The notes below the pieces were generated by a model. It had not been told where the DNA came from, ran no database searches, and saw only the letters and a list, made by a program, of their open reading frames with translations. Made by a program: the position numbers and the translations under genes. Below are positions 49,001-61,140 of a stretch of 64,000 nt of DNA, piece by piece; position 1 is the first letter of the stretch; every line of letters begins with the position of its first letter. This DNA comes from Blastomyces gilchristii SLH14081 (lineage: Eukaryota; Ascomycota; Eurotiomycetes; Onygenales; Ajellomycetaceae): contig NW_003101680.1 in the NCBI RefSeq assembly GCF_000003855.2, positions 2,564,729-2,628,728 on the forward strand, given 5' to 3'.

Positions 49001-49340
49001 TTATAGACAGAGTCTTATAAGATTATAAAGAAAGTTAGTTTACAGTTCTATAGATTGAAACTGTTATCTGAGTTATAGATATATAATGTTTTTCATATCT
49101 CTTTACTTTATAAATATAAGAAATTCTTAGAAGAGAACTCTGTGACTCATCACTCTATCTATAAAGTACTAGAGAGTGAAAGAGAATATCAGATCAAAGA
49201 GATTATTGACTCAGAGAAATGAGATTATAAGCTCTGATTCAAGATTCAGTGATAAGAGTATTCTGATAAGATGAATAAGTTCACTTGAGAATTATTCAGA
49301 CAGATAAGATATCTGCAGAAGCTGAGACATAACTTTCATA
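46035..49340 (+). pseudogene. gypsy-1 copy C pol remnant: RT, RNase H, integrase, chromodomain
   Basis: RT at about 46200-47060, with LRLCVNYYNLN and the catalytic site YLNN (codons 46739-46744, both Asp changed to Asn). RNase H follows to about 47470. The integrase zinc region and core lie at about 47900-48700, with ESKNIYNTCFDSVLMIV marking the start of the core (48296-48502 is open). The pol C-terminus follows. The chromodomain is at about 49190-49300 with KL-FKIQ followed by an E-Y-S-D block. Many TGA/TAG stops. Confidence 0.85.
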
Positions 49341-51209
49341 CTATAAATTCTGATAAGTCAGAATAATGCAGTCTTTACTAAGAATCTAATTATAATAAAG
49401 ATATTAACACTGTTATTTGTGAACTCTAGTCTATAAGATAATAAGTTTCTACTGAGATGAACAGTCTGCAGTGTATGCAAGAAAAGAAGAAATTATATTC
49501 TTATTAAAGCTAAAAAAAAAACAAGAAAATAAACAGAATCATGAACACAATTTAGAGACTAATAAAGAAAAAATAAAGAAAACTCATATTCATATTCTTA
49601 ATATCTGTAACACTTAATTCTCTCATAACTACTAATTTTCTTCTTCAAAGAAGCAGAAAGCATCATGTCTATGATACAGATAATTATTACATTTGATGTG
49701 AAGATTATCAGAAATGCACAGACTTCAGAGAAGTAAGATATCAGAATATGCATAGTTGTAGCAGAGTCTTGAGAGCTGACTATCTGTGCATGTGATCAGA
49801 TATCTCTTATAAAGCTGTGTTCACTTTCTCAGTTATACTGAAGTATTCAGCCTGAAAACAATTGAGATGTGAAGAGAGAGCTCATCTGCTCAGATTAACT
49901 CTCATCATGAATTCATAGCATTCACATTGCCTTGATTACTTAGATTTTATGAGTATCTGAGAACTCATCTCTCATTGACAGTGAGATTGCAGAAATGCAC
50001 TGTAGTGTGAGAACTATTGATAGAGAATCTAGACATATTTACATATATCTGATCAGAGATTGTATGAGCAGAGAGAGAGTAATTATAGACCTGTGAGAAT
50101 GCAGAAGACACTGACAACACTGAGAGCTTCATAAGAACTATTAGCTAGAATCTGTAAGAAATTACTTATAAGAAAACTTATAGCAAAGAGAGAGACTGCA
50201 CTGCTTGAAGTCAGAGATTGATCTGAGAGAGACATGAAGTTGACTACTGATCTAAAGATTGAGTGTGGTGATGAGGCTGAGAGAAATGAAGATATGATTG
50301 TGAGTGACAGTGTTCCTGCTTCATCAGCTAATAAAAAGTGATCAGAGAAGTTATGAAAATACTCACAAGAAGCTTAACAGTGATCAGACATTATTTATAA
50401 AGATATTAAAATTGAAAAAATTTTTTATTCTTGAGAAGTTCTTGAATCAATATACAGATATTGTCAGAAATACTCTCTCTCTATCATCTGAGTGAAAACA
50501 CTTCACAGATGAATAAGAATACTCACAGTTTATAAGAATGAGAGCTGTTATAGAAAAAGAAAAAAGAAGATGAGATTCTGCAGACAGATCTGAGATATTT
50601 ATACTACTTTAGAGAGATTTGCTTACACTGTGAATAATTCTGTGAAACAGTCAGATCACTCTAGTAAATAAGAGTGATTATAAATTACAGGTCTGAATCT
50701 TTCTATATGACTACAAAGAGTGATTACAGATCATAGATATCTTGATTCTACAATTCTACAGAGTTAATGAAAGAATGAAAAATTCCTCACAATTCTACAG
50801 TGTTAAAGAACAATGATTTATAAGAATAAGTGAAAGATTAACTTATAAATACTTTTCTTTGATAAGAATAATCTCACAGAGAGTGATTCATCTGTGAGAT
50901 GAATCTGTGTAATGATTACATAAGAATCTTATGAAAATGATTGAGAGTCAACTGAAACTCTTCTATATGAAAGATGTGAGATGAATCTGTATAATAGTCA
51001 GAGAAGAATCTGTAAATCATAAAGAACCTTGTGAAACAAGAAACTGAGTGACAGACTCTTTTTTCTTTATATTAACAAGGGATTTTTCCTCACTGAGATT
51101 TTTTATAGATATGAAGAGTTTTTAGTGAGTATCACTGCAGTGCTGAGCTGATTCTATGAAGTCACTCAGTGAAAGACTTCATAGATGAAGTCTTAGAGAG
51201 AGAGGAATA
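49341..51209 (+). other. gypsy-1 copy C, 3' region after the chromodomain
   Basis: Matches 1216-3204. An open stretch at 50304-50495 corresponds to sense-strand residues also seen in copy A. A purine tract ends at 51209. No domain recognised. Confidence 0.5.
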
Positions 51210-51467
51210 TGTAAGAAATCTCACTTCTTATAGATTCTTTACCTCTATTTCTATCTCTTGCATAATTAATAGAGCTAGTAGCTCTTGACTACACACAACT
51301 ATATAGACTGGAGTTCACAAATACTATTTATAACTCAGCTTGAATACTATTATTTATTTGATCTCTACATTTTATCTTTCTACTGTGAATACTTCTAGTA
51401 GTTAACAGTACATATCATGCCAAGCTGCAAACACCTGAATAATCGCCTGCGAGCACTTATTCTTACA
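51210..51467 (+). repeat. gypsy-1 copy C 3' LTR
   Basis: The outer (right) end keeps ATCGCCTGCGAGCAC; the inner end reads AATCTCACTTCTTATAGATTC. Confidence 0.97.
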
Positions 51468-51472
51468 TGTAA

Positions 51473-54400
51473 GCACTTCATTGAGATGCTTCAGATATTC
51501 ATTGTATAAGTTTAAGAAGACTAGAATATTATTCAGATATATAAGATATGAGATTTCATTCTATTTATAAAGAATTATATTCATCATCATTTGAAAGATG
51601 ATAGATGCATTTATTAGACTGAATGATATTGCTAGAAATTTGAACTTATCTTATTATATATTAAATGCAGTTTGCAGTACTGATAGTTCATCTATACAGA
51701 TCTATCAGTATTCTGAGAGAAGATTAATCTTTGATAGATATCAGACATTTTCAACTGTATTCAACTATTGTTGAATCTATGACAGTGAATATTCATTCTT
51801 GATTATAAGCTTGTTAAGTACTTGATAATTAATACACATCTGTCACTTTTCATCTGTCTTTTTCATGAATAGAATTGAAAAGTCTCACACACTTAATAAG
51901 AGTTATATAAGACTATATTCTAGAAGATCTGTGATCTGATACTTCTGTTCTTTAAGATGTGTTTGTGACAGAGAGTATGCATTCTGATTGACTGGTTTTA
52001 CATTCTCTGTATTAATCTCATGTATGAATTCTCATTCTGATAACAATTTCAGTGAAAGATCTGTTCAGAAGATCTTCTTATACTTCTTCAGAAGCTTCTT
52101 CATATGCTGATTCTCTTATATATTCTTTATCTTAGTTTTCTTCACTTCTGAGTTCTGTATGACATACAGAATGCTTTTAAATGAGGTCTTGTAAATCATT
52201 CTCTTTGCTTATTAATGTGTAAGCAGATTTAATTCTGTTATATCAGAGACATGAAATGTCCTTCTCATATCAGTTGATAGAATTATATGAACTGTTTTCT
52301 TCTTATCAGTCAACTGCATATGACATGTACATCATTGAATCTACAGATTGAATCTTTAAAATCAATTGAGTCTGAGAATAAGATTATATTTCACATTCTG
52401 CAGCTCTCACACTTAAATATAGCAAGATCATTCTCTGAAGTGCAAGAGAACTCTTACTCTTACAGATGATATTAAATATTAGTTATTAGATAATCATATA
52501 CATCAGAGATTCTTCACTCAGCAGATTTCTTTCAGTCTTTAAATTATATAATTATTAATATATTGTGTAGAAGCTTCTGTATTCACTAACACTTTTACAG
52601 TTATCTCTTAATTCTTATTCAAGTTCTCTTTATACATTAACATTTCAGATCTTAAGATATTAAGATAAGTATCTGCTGCATCTTCACCTGCATCTCAGTC
52701 AGAAGCCTGCTTTCTCATGACACTTGCAGAATTCAGAGAGTTATCTAACACAGATATCTCTTTCACTTTAGAGACTTTTCATAGAATATCAGTGAGTGTC
52801 TCTGAGCTTACTGATTCTGCTAGTTTTTTAACTCTCTTGCTTCTCTTAACTATATATACTGTGTGTAATCATTTACATCATGATTTTGACATCTGCAGTT
52901 GAAGCAAGCTCAATGCTTATAATATTAAGATTTTCACTCAGAGAATTCCTTTTTCAGAGAATTCAGTGCTTTAGTAATAGTATTCAAATCTAGATTCATT
53001 GCATTCAGATATATGACTTATGTTATAGAAGTCTAATTACTCATTCTCTGTTAAGATATACTTAATTGCAGTATTTTCTGTTATAGTTGACTCACTTGTT
53101 TCTGTATAATGAGAATGTTATATACTTTCTTCACTGTGTCTGACTATGAGATTAAGTATTTTCATTTCACACTCAACTCAGATGTAAGATCATGAATGAA
53201 GATCTGTAAATAGAAAGATAATGAAAGCTCTTCATTCAGTACAAGATAGTATAAGCTGAAGTGTGTAAAGTATAATATAAGATTACTCACTTATCTACAC
53301 TCAGTGAAGTGTTTATAACACTTATCTCATATATTCACTTTCTCAAAGTTGTGCAAGATTCATTTGAAAAACTCATTTCATATTCATGAGAATGAATATC
53401 ATTCTGAGTCTGTGAGATTCATCTTTTCATCAGTTATTCACAATGACTTTACTTTTTCATGTAGAAATGCAGCAGATCTTAAGACTTGTTAAAATTCTGT
53501 TAACTGTCTGTCTGTAAGTTCACATTCAATCTAATAATATGATTACATCTGACTTAGCCAGCTGATTACAGCATCATTTTTTCAGTCACTATTAAAGCTT
53601 GATAACTCTGACAGATCTTCTAACTTGATATATTTCATATTTGAATTCTCATTCTGCACAGTGATCTCTGATGATGTATACACTTCTAAAGAGATCATGA
53701 ATAATTATGATGAGATCTTCAGATTTGATGTAGTCATCTATCTGTGTAAATATTCAATCTTCTGCTGCAGGTCTAAGATCTGGTTTTCTCTATTCTTACT
53801 AATGATGATGATTGTATCAGTGAAGTTCTTCATAGTGAATGCTTGATTTGTAGTGAATATCAATTGTTGTTTAACTTCTGTCTCAGCCTGTCACTGTATA
53901 TACAAGGCCTTGATTTTGTTTAGAATTCTCATACATGTATGAAGCTTTAATTCTGGTTCAGTAATCTTAGCTGCTTTTCTTACTGTTTCAAGTAAACTCT
54001 CTAAGAGATTCTGCATATCTTCTGATTCAGATAGCAGAGATAAGTGTTGTTTATATTAACTAGAAGAGATATTCATTTCAGTGATTTCTCATTAATTATA
54101 TAATATCTATCATTATATCACTATATTATTATACCACTATATTATTATATCACTATAGTATTATATCACTATATCATTATATAATTTCTGTTATTATTGT
54201 ATGACTTCAGTGATAATTATCTCTCTTTTATTCTTCTGAGTAGAGAGTGATCTTCTTTGAATCTGATTCACTGCTCTCATTTCTTTTCTCACATCTCATT
54301 TATTTACATACATGGCATTTGCCTGAGTGTGAAGTTTTTCTTCAATAAGCAGAGCAGTATCAATCAGATACTCTTTCACTCACTACTTCTTTGTATGCTA

Positions 54401-54518
54401 TCTTTTGAGACATTTTTGAATCACACTGACATGATAACTATAAATTGCTTTATAAATAGAATTATCACACTCTGAAGAAGTCTGTACTTCTCATCAGTTT
54501 TTTAGACATGCTATCAGA
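51473..54518 (-). pseudogene. gypsy-3 gag, protease and RT start
   Basis: Reads leftward. Gag fills about 54480-52900; a zinc knuckle at about 52863-52905 reads C-F-N-C-x4-H-x4 with the last Cys changed to Tyr (TGT to TAT). Protease and linker follow. About 51900-51480 is the RT palm: a V-N-Y-x-x-L-N-like strand, the F-S-L-I-N-A block (usual F-G-L-T-N-A) and the catalytic YLNN in place of YLDD. The frame continues across copy C at 38365. A (TATATCACTATATTAT)-type minisatellite at 54100-54185 lies in the 5' part. Confidence 0.75.
54100..54185. repeat. AT-rich minisatellite
   Basis: About five imperfect units of TATATCACTATATTAT in the gypsy-3 5' region. Confidence 0.8.
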
Positions 54519-54685
54519 TGTGATTCAAAGATTGCTTGAGTCAGTGTATGATTACAGACATACGCTGGCTTCTTATATACTGTACACTAAATTAATTGAT
54601 GGCTGCTATGACCTCTTTACATTCATAAGCAAGTTCAGAAGCGGCCGCGTTATTATTCAGTGATTGTATGTTCTTCCGAATCACA
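54519..54685 (-). repeat. gypsy-3 5' LTR (167 bp)
   Basis: Ends TGTGATTC and GAATCACA form a perfect 8-bp inverted repeat. It is less mutated than the left LTR and retains GCGGCCGCG near its outer end. The sequence bordering it on the internal side (minus strand TCTGATAGCATG) does not start with the TGG of a tRNA 3'-end primer site. Confidence 0.85.
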
Positions 54686-54827
54686 ATCTGATAATACAGT
54701 AAGCTCTTTGAATGATAGTTTTCTTTTTACAGACTGCTGTCAATGAAGATATATCAGAACTATGAATCTTATAGTAATAAAACTTAATTCTAGATAATAT
54801 ATCTGTTTCAATAGACTGTTCACAGAC
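54686..54827. other. AT-rich stretch right of gypsy-3
   Basis: Old repeat sequence into which gypsy-3 and the solo LTR inserted. No coding content is recognised. Confidence 0.4.
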
Positions 54828-55086
54828 TGTAAGAAATCTCACTTCTTACAGATTCTTTATCTCTATTTTCTATCTCTTATATAATTAATAGAGTTAGCAG
54901 CTCTTGACTACACATAATTATATAAACTGAAGTTTATAAATACTATTTATAACTCAGCTTGAATACTATTATATATTTAACTTCTACATTTTATCTTTCT
55001 ATCATGAATACTTCTAGTAGTTAACAGTATATATCATATCAAGCTGTAAACACCTGAATAATTGTCTGTAAGCACTTATTCTTACA
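54828..55086 (+). repeat. Solo gypsy-1 LTR (259 bp)
   Basis: TGTAAGAA ... TTCTTACA, flanked directly by CAGAC (54823-54827) and CAGGC (55087-55091), a 5-bp TSD differing by one G/A. With no internal region it is best explained by LTR-LTR recombination after insertion. Confidence 0.92.
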
Positions 55087-55236
55087 CAGGCTTAAGAGAC
55101 TACTGTTAATTACATGAAGTGTTAATATATTTAGAATGACAGAGAGAGTTCAGACTCATGTATCACAGAATCTATAACTGTAAAAGAATTTAATTTCACT
55201 GTATATATTCATTTACAGTTCTACACAGTGTAAAGA

Positions 55237-55588
55237 GCCCCGGTGATCAAATGGTTAATGCGGCCACCTGATAGTGCCTTGGCGTGGGAAATCAAGGTGT
55301 GTGAGTTCGAAACCCGCAGAGAATACATTAAATTCAGAACTCAAGCACCTCAGGTTTCTAATAAATACAGAGATGTATAAATCACTCTAATAAAATCACT
55401 CTATATTTCTGGGATGAAAAGTTATTATCACATGTATTTAATTGTCACTTCTTTGTATTTTCTATGTTCTTGTTATCTTGACATGGTCTCAACACCTGTA
55501 TTTCCTCCTGTATAATTAACACTTAGCCTGTATTTAACATCATGCAAGAACTCATCATAAGCTCTGCTTGTATATAAGTATAATGAAA

Positions 55589-55623
<35 letters not shown>
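55237..55623 (+). mobile_element. tRNA-derived SINE, copy 3 (387 bp)
   Basis: Perfect 14-bp TSD ACACAGTGTAAAGA (55223-55236, 55624-55637). The head keeps GGCGTGGGAAATC and GAGTTCGAAACCCGC, while the middle is moderately mutated. The (AAT)n tail is longer than in copy 2. Confidence 0.93.
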
Positions 55624-55626
<3 letters not shown>

Positions 55627-55637
55627 CAGTGTAAAGA

Positions 55638-57228
55638 GATAATCAGTGATAGAAAAGATATGATAAGAGAAGATTATAATACCTGAGTTCTTTAAGTATA
55701 GCATTGAAGACAGATAGCTGTAGAAGAAGTAGAATACTGTAAAGAAATAAATTAATTAAGAGACTGATTTTATAAGCAGTAAACACAGGCTTTTAACATA
55801 TTATTCATTCTTGAGAATCTATGAGAGATGATTTATCAGATGCATTATCTATTTAAAAATCTATACAGAGTAGATTGTTAATTAGATGTATTATCTATTC
55901 AAGAATCTGTATAGAGTAGATAATATGATAGTGTAATGTTATGAAATTACACTTTACTTAATTCTACATTAATCAGTGAGCTGTATTCGCGTCAGGAACT
56001 TTAAAAAGAAAATTCTCCACTTTTAATGACCAGGGTTTTCATCATATATTTACTTCACTTCGCTCCGCAAATAAGGTCTCTTATACACATTTTTATAGAA
56101 GAATTACACTGTAGTTAATTATTCATAAATTGATTCACTTTTCTACATTAATTTAAATAGAAGATGCTCTTATTATTCAGAATAAGCATGCTTAAATAAG
56201 TAGATATATTCAGAGATTAAGAGATTAATCTTTAAGTTAATAACTGAATGAGATTTATCTTATCTGAATTCTTATTATCTTACATCTATACTCAGATTAT
56301 AATAATTAATAAGTAGCTTATCTACTTCTCAGAGTAATAGAAAAAAGACTCTATACTCTTATTCTTATACTTAAACAGTTCAACAGGTCTCTATTGATAA
56401 AGAATCAGATAAGAAAGATGTTACTCAGTATATAAAAGTTATAGAGAAAATTATAAAGTTATCTACTAGTCAAGACATAGACACTTATCATGAATTCAAT
56501 GATGAAATCTCAAGCTCAAGTTCTATATATATAGTATCTAAGAAAACATATTCTATCAGCAGTTCTATGTCTAGAATAGGTCAAGATAATATAATATTTA
56601 TATTATTTAACCACTTTATAGTATTCTGCAATAGAATAAATATGTATCAAGAAGTTATCTCTGCTGCAGACAATTTCATATCTCAGATTTATAAATATCA
56701 AATGAATGTTCAAAAAGCTATAAATACTAAGACTGTAACTATATTTGACAGCATCAATTATCAGATCTGATATACAAAAATTCTTATAAATACTGAAGTT
56801 ATCAGTGCATCTGACATTCTTATAAAGAATCAATATATCTGTTCAGAAGACATCAGTCAAGATATATTAAGTACTGAAAAATAAAGTATTTATATCAAAG
56901 TAATATATCAGTGTATGTTGCAGTTCTTTTAGAATCTGTATATACAATTATTAGAATTTTTGAGCCAGATAATACAGCTGTGATATAAGAAACAATTGAA
57001 GTTGAGTACACTGTCTCACTTGTAAAAGAATGTATGAATATTGTAAAAGAATTAATTATCTTACATATTAAGAAAAATGATTATCTAGTATTTGAGAGAA
57101 GATTTCATTATTTAATTACATATTATAAGAAGTTAATGAACAATCTAGAAGACTTCTATTATAATCTCTTTCTTATTGATTTAAAAGATTATTAAAAGTC
57201 TTTTATCAAGACATGTTTAGATAATTTC
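55638..57228. other. Undetermined AT-rich repeat region
   Basis: No recognisable gene. A duplicated 45-bp unit (TATCTATT-AA-AATCT...AGAGTAGAT) lies at about 55846-55925. A patch at about 55985-56085 keeps CGCG, CCAGGG and CGCTCCGC unlike its surroundings. An open + strand stretch (56567-56770, 67 codons) has no known match that I can see. Confidence 0.4.
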
Positions 57229-57323
57229 TGTCAGGTCATGTGATCTGGCTTACTAATCCTTCCATCATATAACTTTCCACAAGCTAGCAACCTTTCAATC
57301 ACAGAAGCTTTACACCTTCCACA
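57229..57323 (+). repeat. Copia 5' LTR (95 bp)
   Basis: Differs from the 3' LTR at four positions only, all transitions at CpG or CpC sites. Confidence 0.95.
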
Positions 57324-57595
57324 GGTTATGAGACCTGTTTTGCGCAAAAATCGCTGCCAATTCAGGATTTCTTGTCAATATAATCTATTTGAACTACTGC
57401 TTCATTCGATACACCCATCAGGAGTTAAAATTGTCTTATTCTATCAGTATTGATGTGTTTGAGATCTTGATGATCAATAATACTACTGCTCGCTTAAAAA
57501 AAAAAAAAAAAGAGGCTTGCAGAAAATGCACCACATTTGCAAAAAAGCAAGAAAAGAGAACAATATTGGCAAGGATTCAATAAATGAATATCAAG

Positions 57596-59170
57596 ATGGC
57601 GGATTCAATATGATCTCGCCCACACACATGTTCGCGATCTCGCGTCCTTTCCACTGGATCAGTTGCAGTTGATGATGATGATTCTTCACACTCATGCTCT
57701 GTCAGTGAACATCCTCCTGGAGCTTTTGAAAGCTCCATTGATGAACACCCCGAAACACCCTCTCAATTCGAAGCTGGTTTGAATACAGCTCCTGACACAG
57801 TCAGGCCGGCCCCCCGATCTACTCAACAGCTTGATGCTGGTTCTCTTGATGAGAATAATGAACACTCAGGTGTCTACTGTTCGGGCAAGGCAATATCAGA
57901 CCAACAGATGAAGCATCTCAAGATAATACTTGAGATGAACAAGGGGAAGTAAAGAGTCTTAGAACTCAAACTACAACTGGAAAAACTCTGTCAACAGAGA
58001 TTCTCTACAGATTGACCACAGAATGTCAACAATCATCCTGCCATCACATCAACAGCCACATGGAATTCTAATCTCAGTGAAAGGTTGGAATTCAACCTTT
58101 ATGAATTGAATAGCTGTGTTGGCAAGGCAATCTCTCAATTCAAGGAAGATGTCAAGAATACTGTGAGATCAAACAGTCTGACTGATATATTCAATTACAT
58201 CACATGAAGCATCTTCATGAAATTGAAACTGATTGATGCACAGTGCTGATATATAATAGAGAAACAACAGACTCAGAACCCTCTACAAAGAGATGATGAA
58301 TGAGCACTATTCTGAGATGCCAGAAACCAGTGACTCTACACATTCATCTCGAACTGCTTGAGTGCAGGTGTCAGACCACATTTCTCCAAGTATGATGAAA
58401 ATCAGATTGCTTATACTCTATGAAATGCAATTGAACAGGAATACTCTGTCCTCAAAACACAGTTATACTGTGAGACAGTTCTGGAATTCATGTCTCTTAA
58501 TGGCACACAGGTCACCAATCTACACACATTCTTTGATAAGTTTCAGTCCGCCATCACGAAATTGAAGATGTTGAATGCTTCCTCCTCAGATGTGTGAATA
58601 TTTGATATCTTCTACTCAGTTCTACTTAACAATTGAAGGAATTATGTTCAGAAGAAGATAGAGGAGATACAGGATTTCAAATTCACAGCTGTGATATTGA
58701 ATGTTGATCTTCTTATGAAGGAAATCTGTTCATGGCTTGATTCTTCAAAAGATAAAAAGAATCTGCAGAATATAGATTCTGCAGTCAATACAGCTATGAC
58801 AGCTACAACAGTCATAACAACTATCAACAACAATACATTGAATTCAGCCTGTGAAGGCTGTACTGAATGTGGTTGTGATAGTACTCAAGAGAGCTTCTGA
58901 AATCATTGAGAATTAGGAAATCCATCTATCTGTTCTGAATGTGAGAGATCTCACTTTAACATCTGTTAATTGATCAATTCAGACAGTGCTCTGAATAATT
59001 GAAGAATAAACAATGCTGTGAGAATAAAGAAATTCAAGGAAAAGAAGGAAAAGAACAATAGTGAGAGTAGAACTCAACTATTCATTACAGATGAATCAGA
59101 CACCTATCAGATGACAAACCTCACAGAGATTATTAATATGCCAGTCTGTTTCATAAAACCTCACAAGAAT
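57596..59170 (+). pseudogene. Copia gag remnant
   Basis: ATG at 57596 (MADSI, then TGA for Trp). The Ser/Asp-rich N-terminal part is nearly intact to about 57950. A gag core follows at 58050-58680, with ALWNAIEQEYS-like helices read through TGA. A Cys-rich stretch lies at about 58850-58970 (C-E-G-C-T-E-C-G-C and C-S-E-C), where a zinc knuckle would be expected but does not fit the C-x2-C-x4-H-x4-C spacing. Confidence 0.75.
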
Positions 59171-61140
59171 CCCCTCACTATATGAGATAGTAGTGCCGGA
59201 TGCCACATAGTGAGTGATAGATCACAATTTTCAGAACTTATAGCAATCAATGATTCAACAGTTCAAGTGACTAATAAGATCATTATAAAGGTTCAGGGTG
59301 TCAGCACTGTATTCATCTCAGTGAGTGAAAGATTGATACAATTCAATCATGTATACTACATGTCAGAACTATTCACAAATCTGATCTCTGCTGAGCTTAT
59401 GAAACATCAGAGCTATATTCACTGTGATATACAAGTTAATACTGAGAACTACTTTGAGTTTCTATCACCTATCAACAGTGATATCTTCTACATCAATCTG
59501 TTTCACAATAATATTTACATTCTATCTGACAGCTCACCGACATTTCATGAGATAATGAATGACTCAATGTATGAAGCAGTGACATATGTGATTATTTTAA
59601 AACCAAAGACAATCTCAACAGATTACAATCTGAGTGCTGAGTCTTTGAGATCTTTCAGCTGTAAGAAGGTTGAACAGTTAATCAACTCTAAGAATTCAGA
59701 TACTGATTTCTTTGTTATCTCATCTTCATCTTGATTATCTGCAGTTCTTCTGAAACAGCTTCTGATAGATGAGTGACATCATCAACTTAATCATATCAGT
59801 GAAAATAGTATATTAAAAATGATCAGAGATCTGTAATTTGATATTATTATTATCAGTCTGAAGAAATTATCATTCTGTGCTATATATATTAAGGCTAAAC
59901 AGAAATACACTTTCTACAAGGATTTCACACCATATCATGCCATCTGCAAGGCCTTGAAGGTTTGAGTGAATATATTTAATGATGATGAGACTCTTGAAAC
60001 TGAGAATGATATATCATCTTACACTGGCAAGAAGCTTGTAATGATGATAACAGATGATGCCATCTGTATGAGATGAATATTTCTATTGAAATGCAAGGAT
60101 GAGATGTTGAGATATCTACAGATCTTCAATCAATTCATCAAGAATCTGCTGAGATGTGGCATTGCAATCATTCACTCAGATTGTGAAGAATTGAATTCAA
60201 ATGCAGCTATGACATACATGCTCAGTGAAGATATAAAATGAGAGCTGACTTCTTCTCATACTTCACAGTAAGATGAAGTATCTGAACAATCAATCAGTTT
60301 AATTATTGAGAAGTTCTGATCACTATTAATAGACTCTTCAGCTTCAGAAAAGATGTGAGATGAGACAGTTATTACAGTCACAGAGCTGCTTAATCTTATA
60401 CCAACCTCAACAATATTGTATGAGAGCTCTGAAAATACAAAGCTGATTACACTGTATGAGGTCTGGCTTGAAGCTCTACCTTCTGCACATGACATTCACT
60501 GATGGGGTTGTAAAGCATTCTTGAAGATAGTTTTCAAGCTCATCAATAAGATGGCTTTCTGTTTCAAAGAGTTGATTTTTGTGAGATATAATAATTTTAT
60601 CAATTATAGATTGATGAACCCCTTCAACAGGCATTTATACATATCAAAAGACATCATCTTTCACAAGGACCTTCATCTTGCCAATTCATTGATATTGACT
60701 ACAACACACAACCTGAAGGTTCTACTCAATGCGGCCTGTAAAGCGGCTGTGATGATTTCTTCAGTGACACCAGGCCTACTCACTGCAGTCTGTTAAGAGA
60801 CTGCAGTGATTTCTGATTCATCAATTGATGATCTGTTCATTGATGAGAAAATTCAACCTGAGTGTTCATTATTTCTCATACTCACTAATAATTGATGGAT
60901 TGACTATGATATCTCTGTAAGAATATCTATCTTTTTAGTGCAGAATACACTGAACTTCTCAGAATTCACAGTTGAATCTAATAATCCTTCAATATCTACA
61001 AGGAATATCACTATAGTGAGAGAATCAACAGTGAGAGAATCTTCAGTGAGAGACAGTCTTGAAGATCTACTCACTGATTTCAAGATCACTGCACTTCTCA
61101 TCTCAAAAAACCTCACATGCATCAAAGCTTTCATGAAATG
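59171..61140 (+). pseudogene. Copia protease and integrase remnant
   Basis: The protease active site reads D-S-S-A-G-C-H-I-V at about 59189-59215 (usual W-x-D-S-G-A-S-x-H), followed by the open stretch 59210-59734 with the NHVYYMSEL-x-TNLIS block. The integrase zinc region follows (H-H-Q-L-N-H at about 59770-59790). The core has D and HSDC-EEL-N (about 60175-60195). The C-terminal part is open at 60521-60796. Then a Ser/Arg-rich linker. Confidence 0.8.

Larger units (their letters stand above)
38366..51467 (+). mobile_element. Ty3/Gypsy chromovirus gypsy-1, copy C: complete, split by a hAT element
   Basis: Perfect 5-bp TSD TGTAA (38361-38365, 51468-51472) in the gypsy-3 RT. LTRs 38366-38623 and 51210-51467. 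Removing the hAT and one 8-bp target copy leaves 7254 bp, matching copy B. Same gene order as copy B on the opposite strand. Confidence 0.96.
25679..54685 (-). mobile_element. Ty3/Gypsy family gypsy-3, complete but split by nested insertions
   Basis: Two 167-bp LTRs (25679-25845 and 54519-54685) frame the region, with the 4-bp flanking repeat ATCT on both outer sides. Reading from the right LTR: gag with zinc knuckle, RT start (to 51473), copy C insertion, RT end and RNase H (38365 leftward), SINE copy 2, integrase, copy B insertion, integrase end (29165 leftward), about 2.4 kb of 3' sequence, a purine tract and the left LTR. The coding frame continues across both insertion points once one TSD copy is removed. 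Without insertions it is about 8.3 kb. Confidence 0.85.
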
